A stretch of 64,000 nt of DNA, taken from positions 1 to 64,000 of the forward strand of contig JADDOH010002584.1 in the NCBI GenBank assembly GCA_016648135.1, given 5' to 3'. The stretch's first letter is position 1. Each line of letters opens with the position of its first letter. Below, piece by piece: positions 22,263 to 34,085 of the stretch. The stretch is from Agrypnia vestita. Taxonomy: Eukaryota > Arthropoda > Insecta > Trichoptera > Phryganeidae. Position numbers and translations under genes: made by a program. The notes beneath the pieces are model-generated. The model was not told where the DNA came from and made no database searches. It saw only the letters and a list, made by a program, of their open reading frames with translations.

Positions 22263-22524
22263 TTAACCACTAGACCAACAAACTACTCACTGTAAAAGCT
22301 AAATTAATTTTTGGGACGAAAAACGATTGGTCACGAAATCGGGTTACGTAAATTCTGGCTACTAACTGAAATGGCTTGTTAATTACCGATTCTCCTAGCT
22401 TCACTCATCGCACACTTAAAATCGTTGAATCGGTAGAGTAAAAAGCGGCCAGGAGCATAACATTTTAACTCTAAGAATGTACATTCTTGGAGATCCATTA
22501 TTAAAAATTAATCAGTTTTATTAA

Positions 22525-22650
22525 GGAGCTTGTTGGTGCAGTGGTCATGAGGCTTGCCCAGTGATCTGGTTGGTGGTTGTTAGTTCGAGCCCCATTCCAG
22601 GACACCAGGAAGTTGATGATGTAACACGCATTCTATACATTAAAAAAAAA
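22525..22650 (+). mobile_element. tRNA-derived SINE family A, copy 1
   Basis: The head has A-box-like TTGGTGCAGTGG and an exact B box, GTTCGAGCC at 22583-22591, at tRNA-like spacing. It is followed by a GACACCAGGAAGTTGATGATG body and an A9 tail. The copy at 36363 shares head and body. Confidence 0.75.
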
Positions 22651-22798
22651 CGCTGCGAGCAACATGGCTCGTAACTAAGAGAAATTAAGACGTATTGTGC
22701 ACCAAGTTTCAGATGTAACAGGGGAACATGACCCCCTGCATCCAGAACGGTGTAGGCTTAGAAATAGGTCCTACAATAATTATTTCTTTTTTTAAATT

Positions 22799-23292
22799 TT
22801 TACTCCCTTTATATTGACTCTTGGCGTCTGCTTGCTTGCTTGCCGGCGTGCCGTCGAAAAAACTTTGGATCGATTTTTGACCCTTTTCCCGTGATCCAAT
22901 CGAGCTGAAACTTTGCAAACAGACTCGTGGCGACGATCAAGAAGATCTATCAAATTTTCGTTAAAAATAATAATAATTATAGTACAATTTTTAATAGTTT
23001 TTTAAAATTGGAATCATTACAAAAGTTTGATTACTAGCAACGGCGGCCCGATAACGTCACCGAATATTTTCTAAATTTGAATTACTCTGTAATATAGGTA
23101 TACATAATAGGTACTTCACTACACAAAGCATGAAGTGTCTTATCAAAGCTCAAAACATCTGACATTTTAGAAATATATGAAATTACTGTAAGTTTAGTGT
23201 TATGATATATGTTTTAATTCGTCTTTAATTGTTGTTATATTTTACAAAGAAAGGGAGTATAATAAAAACTTGGATTTTATGGGTTAGTTTTT
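22799..23292 (-). repeat. Repeat family A, near full-length inverted copy
   Basis: It runs from TTTTTACTCCCTTTATA (family 3' end) through the GATCGATTTTTGACCC and CGTGGCGACGATCAAGA blocks to TTTATGGGTTAGTTTTTTA (family 5' start). It is about 490 bp and non-coding. Confidence 0.85.
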
Positions 23293-24099
23293 TATCTGTA
23301 TTAGGATAAAAAAAAATTAAAAAATGTCTGTAGCTATGGAAAATGGTGAAACAACACATATAAAAAAATACGCTTATTACTGCCAATTTCCGCTACACAT
23401 TTAAAGGCGCATTGTTTGGCGTAGTCAAATGTTTTAATGTATCAATAGATTTCCTGCAATCGGCTAATTAATACCGCGAAACAACCATCTCTCCTAACAG
23501 CTGTTCAAATGCAGATGTTCGGAACGTACGAATAGTTTTTTGACCTTACCGATGCAGTATTCTCATGCAGTATTCTACTAACACAGATTATATTCTGTTC
23601 GAAAGACGTTGAATTGGAGAAAGTTTGGAGAAATATCTAAATAAGAAAGATCGCTCTGCGGAGACGCTGCGAGGAAAAGTATGAAAACAATATATACTAA
23701 TGTACGTAACGAAATCTGACAGGGATCTTGGGAAAACTGGTATGCGTGGGTGGAAGAAAATACTTTCACGATCTGACTTATTAAACTTTACTGAAGATAC
23801 TTAGTAAAGCTTAAATGGATAAAATAAAATCCAACGGTACTTCTCTTAAGGCAGTATGCTTATTATTCATGACTTAATCTTTACAATGACTTAAACATTA
23901 CTCTCATGGTGACTTTTATTTTTCCTTTACGATGACTTGAAATATTTTTTAAATAATTAATGTATTTTATGTAAATGCGCGGCATAATCGTGACTCACGA
24001 GTACCATAAATAGTGGCAACATGGACTGTTACATTATTACATGGCAATTTTTTTCGGGTTTTTACGGCCGTGGATACATAACACGTCTGCAAATAGAGT
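23293..24099. other. No recognisable gene
   Basis: AT-rich sequence with no repeat or domain match that I can support. Confidence 0.55.
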
Positions 24100-24735
24100 A
24101 ACGTAACTAACTAACTAACTAACCATCACGCCGTTTCCCTGCAGGGGTAGGCAGAGAGGATTGAACGCCACACTCTTCTATCCTGGCACACCACTTTTGC
24201 TTCGGCCACATTCAAACATCTTCTCATACACGTTCTACGGTTGTTGCGGCTTTTAACAGGGCCATCCTCAAATACTTGTAGTACCTGATCGTGCCAGGTC
24301 TTTCGCGGACGCCCTCTATTCCTGTTGCCTTCAACATTCGCCTCATATATTTTCTTAACCATCCTTTCCTCGTTCATACGTTCCACATGACCAAACCATC
24401 TCAGCACTCCTTTCTTTATTCTATCTACCACACTACAGCTAGCATTGCATTCACTTCTAATTTGTTCATTCCTCACTCTATCGACCAAAGATTTTCCACA
24501 CAAGCGTCTTAGTGACCGCATTTCCACCGCATTCAATCTACTTTCATTCCTCTTTTGCCAATGCAAAAGGGAATGAAAGTAGATTGAATGCGGTGGAAAT
24601 GCCAGGCTTCACTTCCATACATAAGGGTTGGCACTAGAACGCCATTATGTACCGCTAGTCTTGCTTCTTTTGACAGATTCTTATTGGCCATAATTGCATT
24701 TAGTGCACCATTAACTTTGTTTCCCGCAGTTACGT
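24100..24735 (-). pseudogene. RTE-type LINE, C-terminal part and 3' tail
   Basis: From 24735 the minus strand reads NKVNGALNAIMANKNL, SKEARLAVHNGVLVPTLMYG and SEAW. After a hairpin insertion it continues as a 146-residue open frame ending at 24126, with LNAVEMRSLRRLCG, VLRWFGHVERM, RGRPRKTWHDQV and RRVWRSILSAYP. These are the conserved tail motifs of RTE-group reverse transcriptases. The 3' end is short and finishes in GTTA repeats (24100-24122), the element's own tail. 5'-truncated, lacking the endonuclease and catalytic RT motifs. Confidence 0.85.
24518..24602. repeat. 41-bp-arm inverted repeat inside the RTE copy
   Basis: 24518-24558 and 24563-24602 are reverse complements apart from one missing base, with a 4-base CAAT loop. 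The right arm falls exactly where the LINE frame should pass from SEAW to WQKRN, so it looks like an inverted duplication copied from the adjacent coding sequence. Confidence 0.85.
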
Positions 24736-25103
24736 AAGTAAATATAAATAACGTAGAGTAAAACAGTACTTAAAAATAACACCGAAAAGTTACATCAGCG
24801 ACATTAAACCTGAAAATGAACCCAGTAATGGGTTGCAGTGGAGGTCCGACCACCGCCTCCGGTATAATATTCTAAAACGCAGAAGTCGCACTTTTATTGT
24901 CAATTTTCGATGACACATTTTTAACAGCGTGTTCCAGAGACAGTAGCCCAAAGGAAGCCTATGGTCAGGGGATATCACAAGCAACCCGAAAAAAATAATC
25001 AATTTTTACATATCGAAAATCACAAAAGGTGCGAATAACTTCAAGTTTAATTTCTCTGGGTAGGTAGGTATCGATGTTCCCCAGCCGTAGGCTACTTTTG
25101 GAC

Positions 25104-25922
25104 TAGGGATGTTACGGAGTTTCGACTCCGATTCCAAATGAGTCGAAACTTCCGATTGATTTTGCACCTCTGGTTCCGATTTCGGTTCCGATGAATTAAA
25201 ATCGAAAGTTATAATCGGAGGTCGAAGCATAGCGGCGGGATGATGACAATACTACATCCGATGATTTTTATAGTCTTCTTAATGAGTATAATAAGAAAAA
25301 CGTATTCCTATCAGTGACGATCCTCCGGTGGAAAGTGAATACAAAATTTCAATCCCTGAGCTCGATTGCCCGCCAGCATTTGTCGTATCCACCAAGCTCA
25401 GTAGCAAGCGAACAACCTTTTAGGCCCGGTTGTTTCAAGTTCGATCAAAGTAAGCGGTCGATAAAAGCATAGATTTTTACGAAAACGGATCGTCTGATTG
25501 GTGGAGAACGTAAAATTTTAGTTTAAACTCTACGTTTACTTTGATCGAATTTGAAACAACCGGGCCTTAGTGGTGCTGGCTTAATCTATGACCCGTTGAG
25601 AAATAGATTGGACGGAGATAAAGCTTGCGAAGCTTTTGATCATTAAATACAATTGCTTCTTTCGTTCATTCAGTTCATTTGATCTAATTTACTACTAGCC
25701 GTTTAGGATTTAAGACAATTCGATTATTTTTATTTTCAACACCAAGGTAGGTGTATTGTTTTTTAAGCCAATAATAATTTTTGTAATTTTACTTTATAAG
25801 ATCTGCCCTTAACATATTTCTCATCTGCCTCTGCCTTCGATTACGATTCCGGTTCCGAGAAAAAATCTAAAAACTCCGATTCCAAATTGTGTTCCGGTAA
25901 AGCAACCTCCGTAACATCCCTG
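25104..25922. mobile_element. hAT-type non-autonomous element, with nested PIF-type MITE
   Basis: The ends TAGGGATGTTACGGAG and CTCCGTAACATCCCTG are inverted repeats with hAT-type YAGGG termini. The 8-bp target duplications are TTTTGGAC (25096-25103) and GTTTGGAC (25923-25930), 7 of 8 matching. Both arms repeat CTCCGATTCC/GGTTCCGA words. There is no transposase; the short frames are translations of those words. Confidence 0.82.
25423..25566. mobile_element. PIF/Harbinger-type MITE nested in the hAT element
   Basis: A 144-bp element whose ends GGCCCGGTTGTTTCAA and TTGAAACAACCGGGCC start inverted repeats of about 34 bp. It is flanked by TTA on both sides (25420-25422 and 25567-25569), the 3-bp TWA duplication of PIF/Harbinger elements. 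Non-coding. Confidence 0.8.
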
Positions 25923-26056
25923 GTTTGGACTACTGTCTCTGGGACAATCTGAATTTACATAAAATCCCATTCTCTGACATTTGTTGGAAAATTGGTACAT
26001 TTTCATTGGATTGAAGATTCAATGTACTTTGAAATGTAACATTTTTGTTCTTAATT

Positions 26057-26325
26057 AACTAACCATCACGACGTTTCTCCGCAGAGGTAGACAGAGAGGA
26101 TAGAACGCCATATTATTATATCCTTATACTCCACTTTTGCTTCGGCTACATTCATACAGCTTCTCATGCAAGTTCTGCGGTTGTTGAGGCTTTTAACAGG
26201 GCAATGCTCCAATACTTGCAGTAACGGATCATGCCTGGTCTTTGGCGGAAGCCCTCTATTCCTGTTGCCTTCAACACTCACCCCATATATTTTCTTCGTC
26301 CTCTCCTCGTTGATACATCATTTTT
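26057..26325 (-). pseudogene. RTE-type LINE 3'-end fragment
   Basis: The minus-strand frame of 71 residues (26281-26066) reads EGNRNRGLPPKTRHD, VKSLNNRRTCMRS, MNVAEAKV and WRSILSVYLC, collinear with the copy at 24126. The 3' tail is a short GTTA run at 26055-26066. Several substitutions; inactive. Confidence 0.8.
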
Positions 26326-26499
26326 GTCTTTGAGATGAATTTTTGTCGGAATGGGAAAGGGGCATTCTAGTACGAAACCTGTACCAACATGCTTCCTACG
26401 TGAACATGTAGTTGATTTGGAGTTCATTCCCATACAACACAATGTTATTCTAACTTACGACTTTTCACTTCAAGTATCATTCAGCATTACAACATTAAT

Positions 26500-28020
26500 C
26501 AAGTATTGTATGTCTCTTAGAGACGAAGTTATTTTTATATGGGAAAGTAGACTGGAAGTCTTTTTTTGGGTGAATAGGGCTTATACGACCTCCTGTACGG
26601 CTGACTCAAGCGATCACTTTTCACAATGTAACATTCACTAATTCCACCCATGAAAGACTACCACATCTATAAAAATTTTGGAAGTTGTATGTATATCAAA
26701 AATGCACAACTTGTTTCATATGTGAGTTACTAGTATTTTATTTAGTATTTTACTACTACCATCTGTGGTTGAAATTTGTCGTCCCAATGCACCAGTATAG
26801 ATGTCGCCATTGATAATGAGACATCTATATTTTTTTTATAGTAATTAATATTATTTTTATACGTGTATGACATTCTTCCGAATTATTAACGTTTACACGA
26901 GAATACGCCTGAAAATTATTTTAATTTTGGTCTTGAAAACACTCAAAACACTTGAAACGCTCTTTGCATACCGGGATCGTGTTGTACCTATAGTAAGGCA
27001 TTTATATTTTTTGACAGCTTGTTTCGAATCAGAGAAAATCGTTCATTTATATCAGAATGTATAATATGCTAAACTGCAATATTGTTCATTTATATCAGAA
27101 TGTATAATATGCTAAACTACAATATTGTTCATTTATATCAGAATGTATAATATGCTAAACTACAATATTGTTCATTTATATCAGAATGTATAATATGCTA
27201 AACTACAATATTGTTCATTTATATCAGAATGTATAATATGCTAAACTACAATATTGTTCATTTATATCAGAATGTATAATATGCTAAACTGCAAATTTTT
27301 TACACTTTTTCAGCAAAAAAGGCAGTTTCAAAAATAGATTGACCTTAAAACAGCGTCATTTTTTAAAAAATATTTTATACTTTGGAAACTTTATTTTTAA
27401 ATAGGAATTAATTTTTTGATTAATTTAAGGAACGAATAAAATATAATTTCATTTGTTCTGTGAGACTTCTATATATCCTTAATTAAAGATTTATCCCTCT
27501 GGGGACCAAATCCAGTAACTGCGTTCTTAGAACATTCTTTCATATAAAAATATTGTCAAAAATATAATATGCTGGTGCACGATAGGAGTTAAAAATTTAA
27601 AATATTGATTTTCAGGCATACTCTAGTAGATATGTAATAATTCGAAAGAATGTCATATGTTCGTTAATAAGGAATATTGCTAAAAACTCCATTTTGAAAA
27701 ATAAATATAGAGTTATCATTAAGGGTTGCGAAATCTGTGTATACTTACTTGTAAATGAGAAAAAATAACAACAGATGCCTCTAGCAGAGGCCAGTGCAAT
27801 ATATGAAATATTCTTGATTCGAACTATATATAGAAATTTTAAAATTTTGATAATGCGTGGATGTTCTTACGATGGAATTGCTGAACGTTGCACTGTGTAG
27901 AGTGATCACATAAGCCAGTTCATAAAGGCTGTAAGCCCTGAGCCATCGTATAAGAGACTTACATCCACTTTTCTCACATATAAATAGCTTCGTCTCTGTG
28001 AGATTTAAATAGTAGGTGAT
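26500..28020. mobile_element. Family C element, composite copy
   Basis: The left arm begins GTCTCTTAGAGACGAAG near 26515, and the right arm ends CTTCGTCTCTGTGAGATTTA at about 28012. Segments such as TATGACATTCTTCCGAATTA (26868) have inverted partners near 27640, so the arms are several hundred bases long. A third terminal segment (27450-27540, with CCCTCTGGGGACCAAATCCA) and a minisatellite lie in between, suggesting two overlapping copies. No ORF is convincing. Confidence 0.6.
27041..27298 (+). repeat. Minisatellite, 43 bp x 6
   Basis: Units start at 27041, 27084, 27127, 27170, 27213 and 27256 with GTTCATTTATATCAGAATGT and end CTAAACTACAATATT. They are nearly identical, with a G/A change in the first and last, so expansion was recent. 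A single diverged unit lies inverted at 28383-28420. Confidence 0.95.
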
Positions 28021-28382
28021 GATTCAAAGGGAATGTAACAATACGATATATTGTTTAAAGTCATCTCTTTATATGAATATAAACGTTTTAAAATTTGTCG
28101 AAAATTAAAAAATGTATAATATAATTAATATTGAACATTTCTTGATTGCTTTAGTACAGTTTTATCGCCACAATGCTAGCTTTATACTCGTAAGAAAATA
28201 TATTCTATGTACCTACATATTTTATATTATATATATTCAGAATCCATTGATTTTGTATAAGACACTGATTTTTGTCCGCGGCCTGTCGATTAATGCTTAT
28301 ATTTTCTAAAATATTATAAATAATGTTCAATTTGTTTCTTTTATACAAAAAGTTTTCATCTAAGTCATCACCCTAAAAATAT

Positions 28383-28420
28383 TGTAGTTTAGCATATAGG
28401 TACTGATATAAATGAAATAT
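28383..28420 (-). repeat. Single inverted unit of the 43-bp minisatellite
   Basis: ATTGTAGTTTAGCATAT then CTGATATAAATGAA is the reverse complement of the 27041 unit with small changes. It may mark the other arm of the element in which the array grew. Confidence 0.65.
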
Positions 28421-29339
28421 GTATTTATGAATGTCTAGCCTTAATAGTAATATTTCTGTCAAGAGTACTATATTATTTCATAAAACTCGCTTCTTAAAGT
28501 TAAATTTATTTTTCTGGACTTTTAATGACTGATTTAATACTTAATCGCAGAAAGGGGTTATTAAAATTAGCTAAATGATTATAAAGTTTATGACGTACTA
28601 TTTTAAGTCCCACCATTTTATGGATATCTAATGTCATTTCGGAATGATGATATTTTTATACCGAGTTAATCTTACTGTAAATTGCAGAATTTATTGATGA
28701 CGTAACAACCATAAAATTAAAGTGATAAATAATTAGTCATAAAGTTTTCTTCTCCTTCGAAGACCCTCGTAAATAAGCTGCTACGGCTGAACAAATCGCG
28801 GGTTTGATTTATGGCTAGTGAAGTTATTTACCCTGTCTAGGATTATCTAAGAGTCTGGATATCATGTGAACATCCACCCTCGTGTAGAAAATGTTTTAGG
28901 GTGGGAAACTTTGATAAAATAAAAGCAAACATTTTATTAACAGATCAATTATTAAAATAATTAAAATTTTTACGTGTAATTTTTATTTTTAATTTTATTA
29001 AAATCACCATATTTCACATATTTTAAATATCTTACAAAACTGCATAGGCATATTATATATAACTATCATATTACAGTTATATATAAAAATATATGTTTAA
29101 ACAAAGTTATAATATTTCAAAATTCATTATATTTCTTTTAAATGCTATCTATTTTATTTTCCTGTTTCATTTTTTGGTCTATTCGATAGTTTACGTATAT
29201 CTGTATTGTATTTGTGTTTTAAATTTGTCATTCGCGTAATCTTCAGAGTAAGTCTGTCGAATGTATAACGCTTTTATACGTTGTAGAAAAGGTAAACTAG
29301 GGTAACTCACTTACTGAAGACTATTTTCACTATATTTTC
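28421..29339. other. AT-rich, no gene
   Basis: I see no coding signal. A CGGGTTTGATTTATGGC word at about 28799 is weakly B-box-like. Confidence 0.55.
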
Positions 29340-29920
29340 TACTAAGAAAATCTAAGAAAAAAACTACCAAGATCATTCACTCATCATTACTTAGACTACG
29401 TAGACATGGCAATGAACACAGCGAAATTAAAATACACACAAACATAGCTGACGCGGTGATGCTATTCAAAATAACACACAATCTAGTTGATAGTCCGGAA
29501 CTTCTTCAACGAATATCTTACCACATCCCAACTCGCAATAACAGACATTCACCTACTTTTCATCTCCCCTTTTGTAAGACCAACTCAAAACAAAACTCCT
29601 TTATGTACAGATCCACAAATTCATTTAACACAAACTATCACCACATCGACATTTTCAACGCAACAATAAGAAACATAAAACAAACAATATCTACACTACC
29701 GCACCCAAACTAATTTGTACATTATATCTTCCCTACTACTCCCGTCCCACATTCCCTTCCACCCTCTCCACTCGCTATTAAAGTAAATTTTTATAATCAG
29801 TGGAAAATTTGTAATTGGCATAATTGTAAAAACCATTATTTCATATTTTTAAGATTCTTGTTTTGCTGTTAATTTTCCCTAAAACAAAATAAATAAAATA
29901 AATAAATAAATAAACTCATT
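29340..29920 (+). pseudogene. Jockey/CR1-like LINE, RT C-terminal fragment and tail
   Basis: The frame from about 29396 to 29713 reads LRRHGNEHSEIK, DAVMLFKITHNLVDSPELL, SYHIPTRNNRHSPTFHLPF, CKTNSKQNSF and IDIFNATIRNIKQTI, then stops. This is the terminal domain seen after the thumb in many insect non-LTR reverse transcriptases (FLYK.LN..IDSPELL). A 3' UTR and an AAAT-repeat tail at about 29880-29915 follow. 5'-truncated. Confidence 0.72.
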
Positions 29921-30157
29921 TAAGAGAAACCTGCTGTTGGTTTTATCTTTTTATTTTAACAAACAGATCGTCAACAGGTCGTCATTGACTCTGATAGATA
30001 GTTCTAGTAAGACATTAAAGTATTTTGATATGCAGATTGTTTTGTGGTTACAAATGTGTTAAATTTGTAATTTTTAATATATACTTTTCGATAAGTACCT
30101 ACTATATTATGTATTTTGGTTAATGCTACTACGCGTAAGATAATAAATAAATAAATA

Positions 30158-30300
30158 AATCACGCCGTTTCCAAGCGAGGATAGGCAGAGAGGATGGAGA
30201 GTCATATTCTTCTGTCCTGACATAACTTTCACCGCAATTATACATCTTCTCATGCAAGCTCATCGATTGTTGAGGCTTCTAACCATGTCCATGGTTTATC
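30158..30300 (-). mobile_element. RTE-type LINE 3'-end scrap
   Basis: CACGCCGTTTCC, GGCAGAGAGGAT, CTTCTGTCCTG and CTTCTCATGCA follow the order of the 24105 copy. An AAAT run at 30140-30157 lies at its edge. Confidence 0.65.
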
Positions 30301-30899
30301 TGCTCATGCTTCTGTCACGTTTTCAGCGAAATCTTCACTTTACAATGTAAAATGACAGAGAAAAATAAAAATAACTAAGCAATCATAAAATTGCAAAAGA
30401 CAATATGTTTAATTTAGGGCTACAAGCAATCGACAGGACGAGGAAGTATGCAAAATATCATTTTCCATATATAATATGGCGAGAGTATGTATATTTAATC
30501 TGGATCGAATATATCTTTCACTATTACAGATTATATCCCTTTGAAACCTAAATAAACAGAGGCATATTTCATACGCACGTACAACATTACTTATCATGTA
30601 ATAATTTTCTTAACCATTAGGGTTTGCGCCGGCATTTTGCCGTGATTCTGCTGTGATGTTTTAAAAGATTTTGGAACAAATACTTAAGAATTTATTTTAC
30701 ATCTAATGCTTTTTAGTTTTGGAAAAATTAAATGGCAATAAAACATACTTTTAATGTTGTATTAAATAATTTTTAAGGTACTGCGGTTACAATAATTTCT
30801 CGGAATTTTTCAACCATGTTTCAGAAAAAATACGACATTGAACTTTTACATATAAACAATAGAAGCCTTAGTTTAGATAATTTGGAATGTATATAAACT
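30301..30899. other. No recognisable gene
   Basis: AT-rich with no supported feature. Confidence 0.55.
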
Positions 30900-31075
30900 A
30901 AAAACGAAAATAAATCGAATACATTTAATAACTAATTAAATTCAACGAATACCACATTTTTATTAATCTCCATTGCAAAGACGTCAGTTGTCAGTGACAA
31001 TTAAATGTTAAGGATCAGTAAGTGTGCGACCAACCTGATGAATATACAGTGGTATCGAAACCGGTCGACGTATAA
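30900..31075 (+). repeat. Repeat family F, copy 1, ending in a hammerhead-like motif
   Basis: AACTAATTAAATTCAACGAA, CATTGCAAAGACGTCAGT and GGATCAGTAAGT, then ATACAGTGGTATCGAAACCGG, match 52185-52365 in order. Confidence 0.6.
31035..31061 (+). ncRNA. Hammerhead-like hairpin motif, copy 3
   Basis: CTGATGA is followed by a short ATAC/GTAT stem with AGTG loop and then GAAAC. Here the first core half is the exact hammerhead CUGAUGA. Confidence 0.4.
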
Positions 31076-31389
31076 TTGATCAGTGTGGTTTGTTAGATCA
31101 CGGAAAATTAATTAAGCATGTCCAACCAACTGAAAAGGTAATGCTATAAACTTCAGAAATACAAAATGCAAAAATTTTCAGTTGATAATATTAAAATATT
31201 GCCTCTCCCACTTACATGCATCTCACGTATGCTCGCCCATTGTTCAAAGTTCGAAAAGGGCTATTATCCAATATCTGATCATACCTTCCATTGTCTTACT
31301 TAACGTTTATTTTCGTTGCCTTCAAAAAAAAACGTATTAAAGTGATTGAATATATTATCAGATCTGCAACCGAAGCAGCATGAGCACCC

Positions 31390-32165
31390 GTTGGGGGGCA
31401 ATAAAATTTTATGTCATACCGGGACTACTATAAGAAGTCGAGGTCTGGACCTTAAAAGAAGCCATCATTAAAAGGCTGTTTGTATTGATATATGTTCAGG
31501 TTACCCTGGGTTGACCACATTTCCAGAGAGATACTAGAAAATAAGATTTCCTCTTCTAATTCATCCTCTTTATCGTAATCGGGTCGGTCGCCTATCGATA
31601 CCCTTCCATCATTCTCTACTGTTCTACATTGTGTTGATTTCTTGGGGTCTCTTGTAGTTTAAAATGTCTTGGAGTCTTTTCATTTGCCTTTGCCATGTTC
31701 TCCTGGGTCGTCGTCATACAGGCCTTTTTCGAAAAAATATTTTAAAAATCACCAGTTTTTTCTTACTTTTGAGTTCTGCTTCATAGAGCTGCACATTGAC
31801 CGTAAAATGCTGATAGCCGAGTCCATCCTTGTATAAACCGTGTTTTATTTTTTTATAAAGATTCAAGAAAACCAATAACAAAAAGAAAACTAATGAAGGC
31901 TGCATTTTTACAGACATAAAAATAATAATAAATGAAAATGCTTTAAGTCTTTGAAATGTAGTATTGAAGACGAATTCTCAGAATCCTTCACAGGTTGTGC
32001 AATAAGCACTAGTGCTTGAATTTCGGAACAATACGATGTGACTGAGATGCATCGCCCAAAGAAATGATGGCCCAAGGAAGCTGGTGGTGAATGAAATAGT
32101 GGAAGGTTAGAGAAGAGAGGCCGATCTACAACTCGTTGGACTGGACTCAAAGAAGCTACTGGTTA
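31390..32165 (+). pseudogene. Decayed LINE RT C-terminal pieces
   Basis: 31430-31475 reads EVWTLKEAIIKRL, matching the YG.E.WTLKE...KRLEAFEMW motif of insect RTE-like reverse transcriptases. 32110-32160 reads KRGRSTTRWTGLKEATG, the later RGRP..RW motif. The piece between them (about 31560-31720) reads on the minus strand as RRTWQRQMKRLQDI, a possible opposite-strand LINE tail. A related piece is at 49050-49200. Confidence 0.55.
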
Positions 32166-32699
32166 TTAATTTGTGAATAATACCCACAGCCCGAACTGTG
32201 GGCCTCAAAGAAAAAAATTGTAGGAAAATGTTCGAAACATCCATAGTAATAAGGAAATCAACTAAGAGAAGTATTACAAAAATTTCAAATATATAAAAAT
32301 AAAGCCTAATTACTTAAAAAACAAGATAAAAAGAGCTAATGCAGGGAAAAAAGGGAAACATAAAATATCTGCTTGTAATATTGAATTACTAAGCGACAGG
32401 TAAAATATAATTCAGAAATAATGGAAAACATGGCGCCAGTTTGAAATAATGGGTTGCGACATCCTTTGTTGGTGTCCTCTGCATTAGGGCATATGTAGGT
32501 GTAGAAATATGGGGAAAATATTATTATTATTATACCCGGCAGTTTTATTTACTCTATGTGTATTGTTTGAACGAAAACATTAAAGTGTTCGCGGCCCCAG
32601 CTCTAAGGAGTCTGCGGTTCGTTACCGCTTCCGCAACACGCCTGCATTTAGATAAAAATTGGTCGTGAGGAAGACAGTTCATCGCGGAAGTTAATAATA
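32166..32699. other. No recognisable gene
   Basis: AT-rich; a short GC-richer patch at 32590-32640 has no domain. Confidence 0.5.
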
Positions 32700-33410
32700 A
32701 TAATAATATTTGAATAATTTATATAGCGCCGTTTTCGCGAATACTCATCTCAAGGGCGCTTTACAGAGAAAATTATCTTACAAAACAACTTACTGCTAAA
32801 AATACTTATTTAATATTACTTATTCACTAGGTGGCATGCAAGAAATGGAATTAAAGTTTAATACTATAATAGTTGGGAGTGCCTGAAAGAATTAGGTGTT
32901 TTCGCGGAGTGAACACTAGGAGTGGAAAACATTAGCTGGTGTTGTTGTGGTCAGATTCTATAGTTTTTATAAGATCGTCTAAATAAATGCGTCTTAAGTT
33001 TTTATTTGAACTGTGGTAAGCTGTCTGTTTGTCTCAGTTTATTAGGTAGTTTGTTCTATAACTTTGGTCCAGCTACCGTGAAAGCACGATCACCGAAATT
33101 AGTTTTGTTGACGCGATTCACTTCAGCTAACCTATTTGTATTAGATGTTGATGCTGAGCGAGGTGTCGTCTGTTATTGCGGAGAATGGAATGCAGAAGTC
33201 GGTTATGTATTGAGGGGCCATGTTGTGAATAGCCTTAAATATTGTAAGGCAAAGCTTATATTTAATCCTCTCTGGACACCTAAGCCAGCGAAGGTTTTGA
33301 AGATGGTGTGAGACGTGCGCAAACTTTGAAACGCTGGTAATGAGTCTTGCTGCGGCATTAAATACAGATTGTAATAATATAAGATCTAAGAACATTTTCA
33401 TCTACCGGTG
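32700..33410 (-). pseudogene. L2/CR1-type LINE 3' end, longest copy
   Basis: On the minus strand an 86-residue frame (33401-33141) reads LLQSVFNAAARLI, HVSHHLQNLRWLRCPERIKYK and FKAIHNMAPQYITDF, the RT connection/thumb region. After a stop it continues FGDRAFTVAGPKL, NKLRQTDSLPQF and LKTHLFRRSYKN with two more stops. The 3' UTR ends AAAACGGCGCTATATAAATT and an ATT-repeat tail at 32700. 5'-truncated and inactive, but it shows the family well. Confidence 0.85.
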
Positions 33411-33544
33411 GATCTGTTTCCATCCCTTGCAACGAGATAGAGCATGTGACGCGTTATCGTGTCTAGTGCTGTGTTTTTATTTTTATTTTGTTTATTTAAG
33501 TAAGCAATATAATCAAATATCTTTCCTAATATAAACAGAATCAC

Positions 33545-34085
33545 GCACAATTATTGATTAAGACAAAATTATAGATGTCTCACAGAGACTTTTATGCATG
33601 TTTATGCCTGTCTTGGCTGGTTTAAGTGAAAACTTTAATCAACGTACACGACTCTACCCAAGGACAACCAAACATCTATCAAATTTTGAAAGCTGTATAT
33701 ACTATGTTATTCATGCACCTTACTTGGCATATTTGGAAGTACCCAACACCGTCTACGGTTTGAAAATTTGTGAATACCGTGAAATAATATAGAGATGACG
33801 CCGCTGGTAAATGAGACTTCTGTATTTTCTTTTTGACTAGATTATACAATAACATTTTTTTAATGTATGCCTATATATGACATTCATCCGAATTTTCGAC
33901 GTGTACACTAAAATACGCCTTAAAATATTTTTTAATAACAGTTTCAATCAATCAAAGTTTAAGACACCCGATAAATACTTCCATACATATTTTCCCATAT
34001 ACAAATAGCTTCGTATATGTGAGACATATATAATTTATCTTAATTAATGATTAACCATCTGTGGACCACATCCAGTCATAGAACA
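33545..34085. mobile_element. Family C element, near complete copy
   Basis: The left end AATTATAGATGTCTCACAGA and right end TCGTATATGTGAGACATATA are inverted. The right flank carries TTAATTAATGATTAACCATC and a CTGTGGACCACATCCAGT block. About 540 bp; the open frames inside are not conserved. Confidence 0.65.

Noticed and set aside
25006..25230. Ser/Glu-rich minus-strand frame of 74 codons
   Set aside because: Most of it is a translation of the repeated TCCGATTCC words of the hAT-type element at 25104.
27041..27298. CRISPR-like array
   Set aside because: The units are contiguous 43-bp tandem repeats with no variable spacers, in a eukaryotic context.
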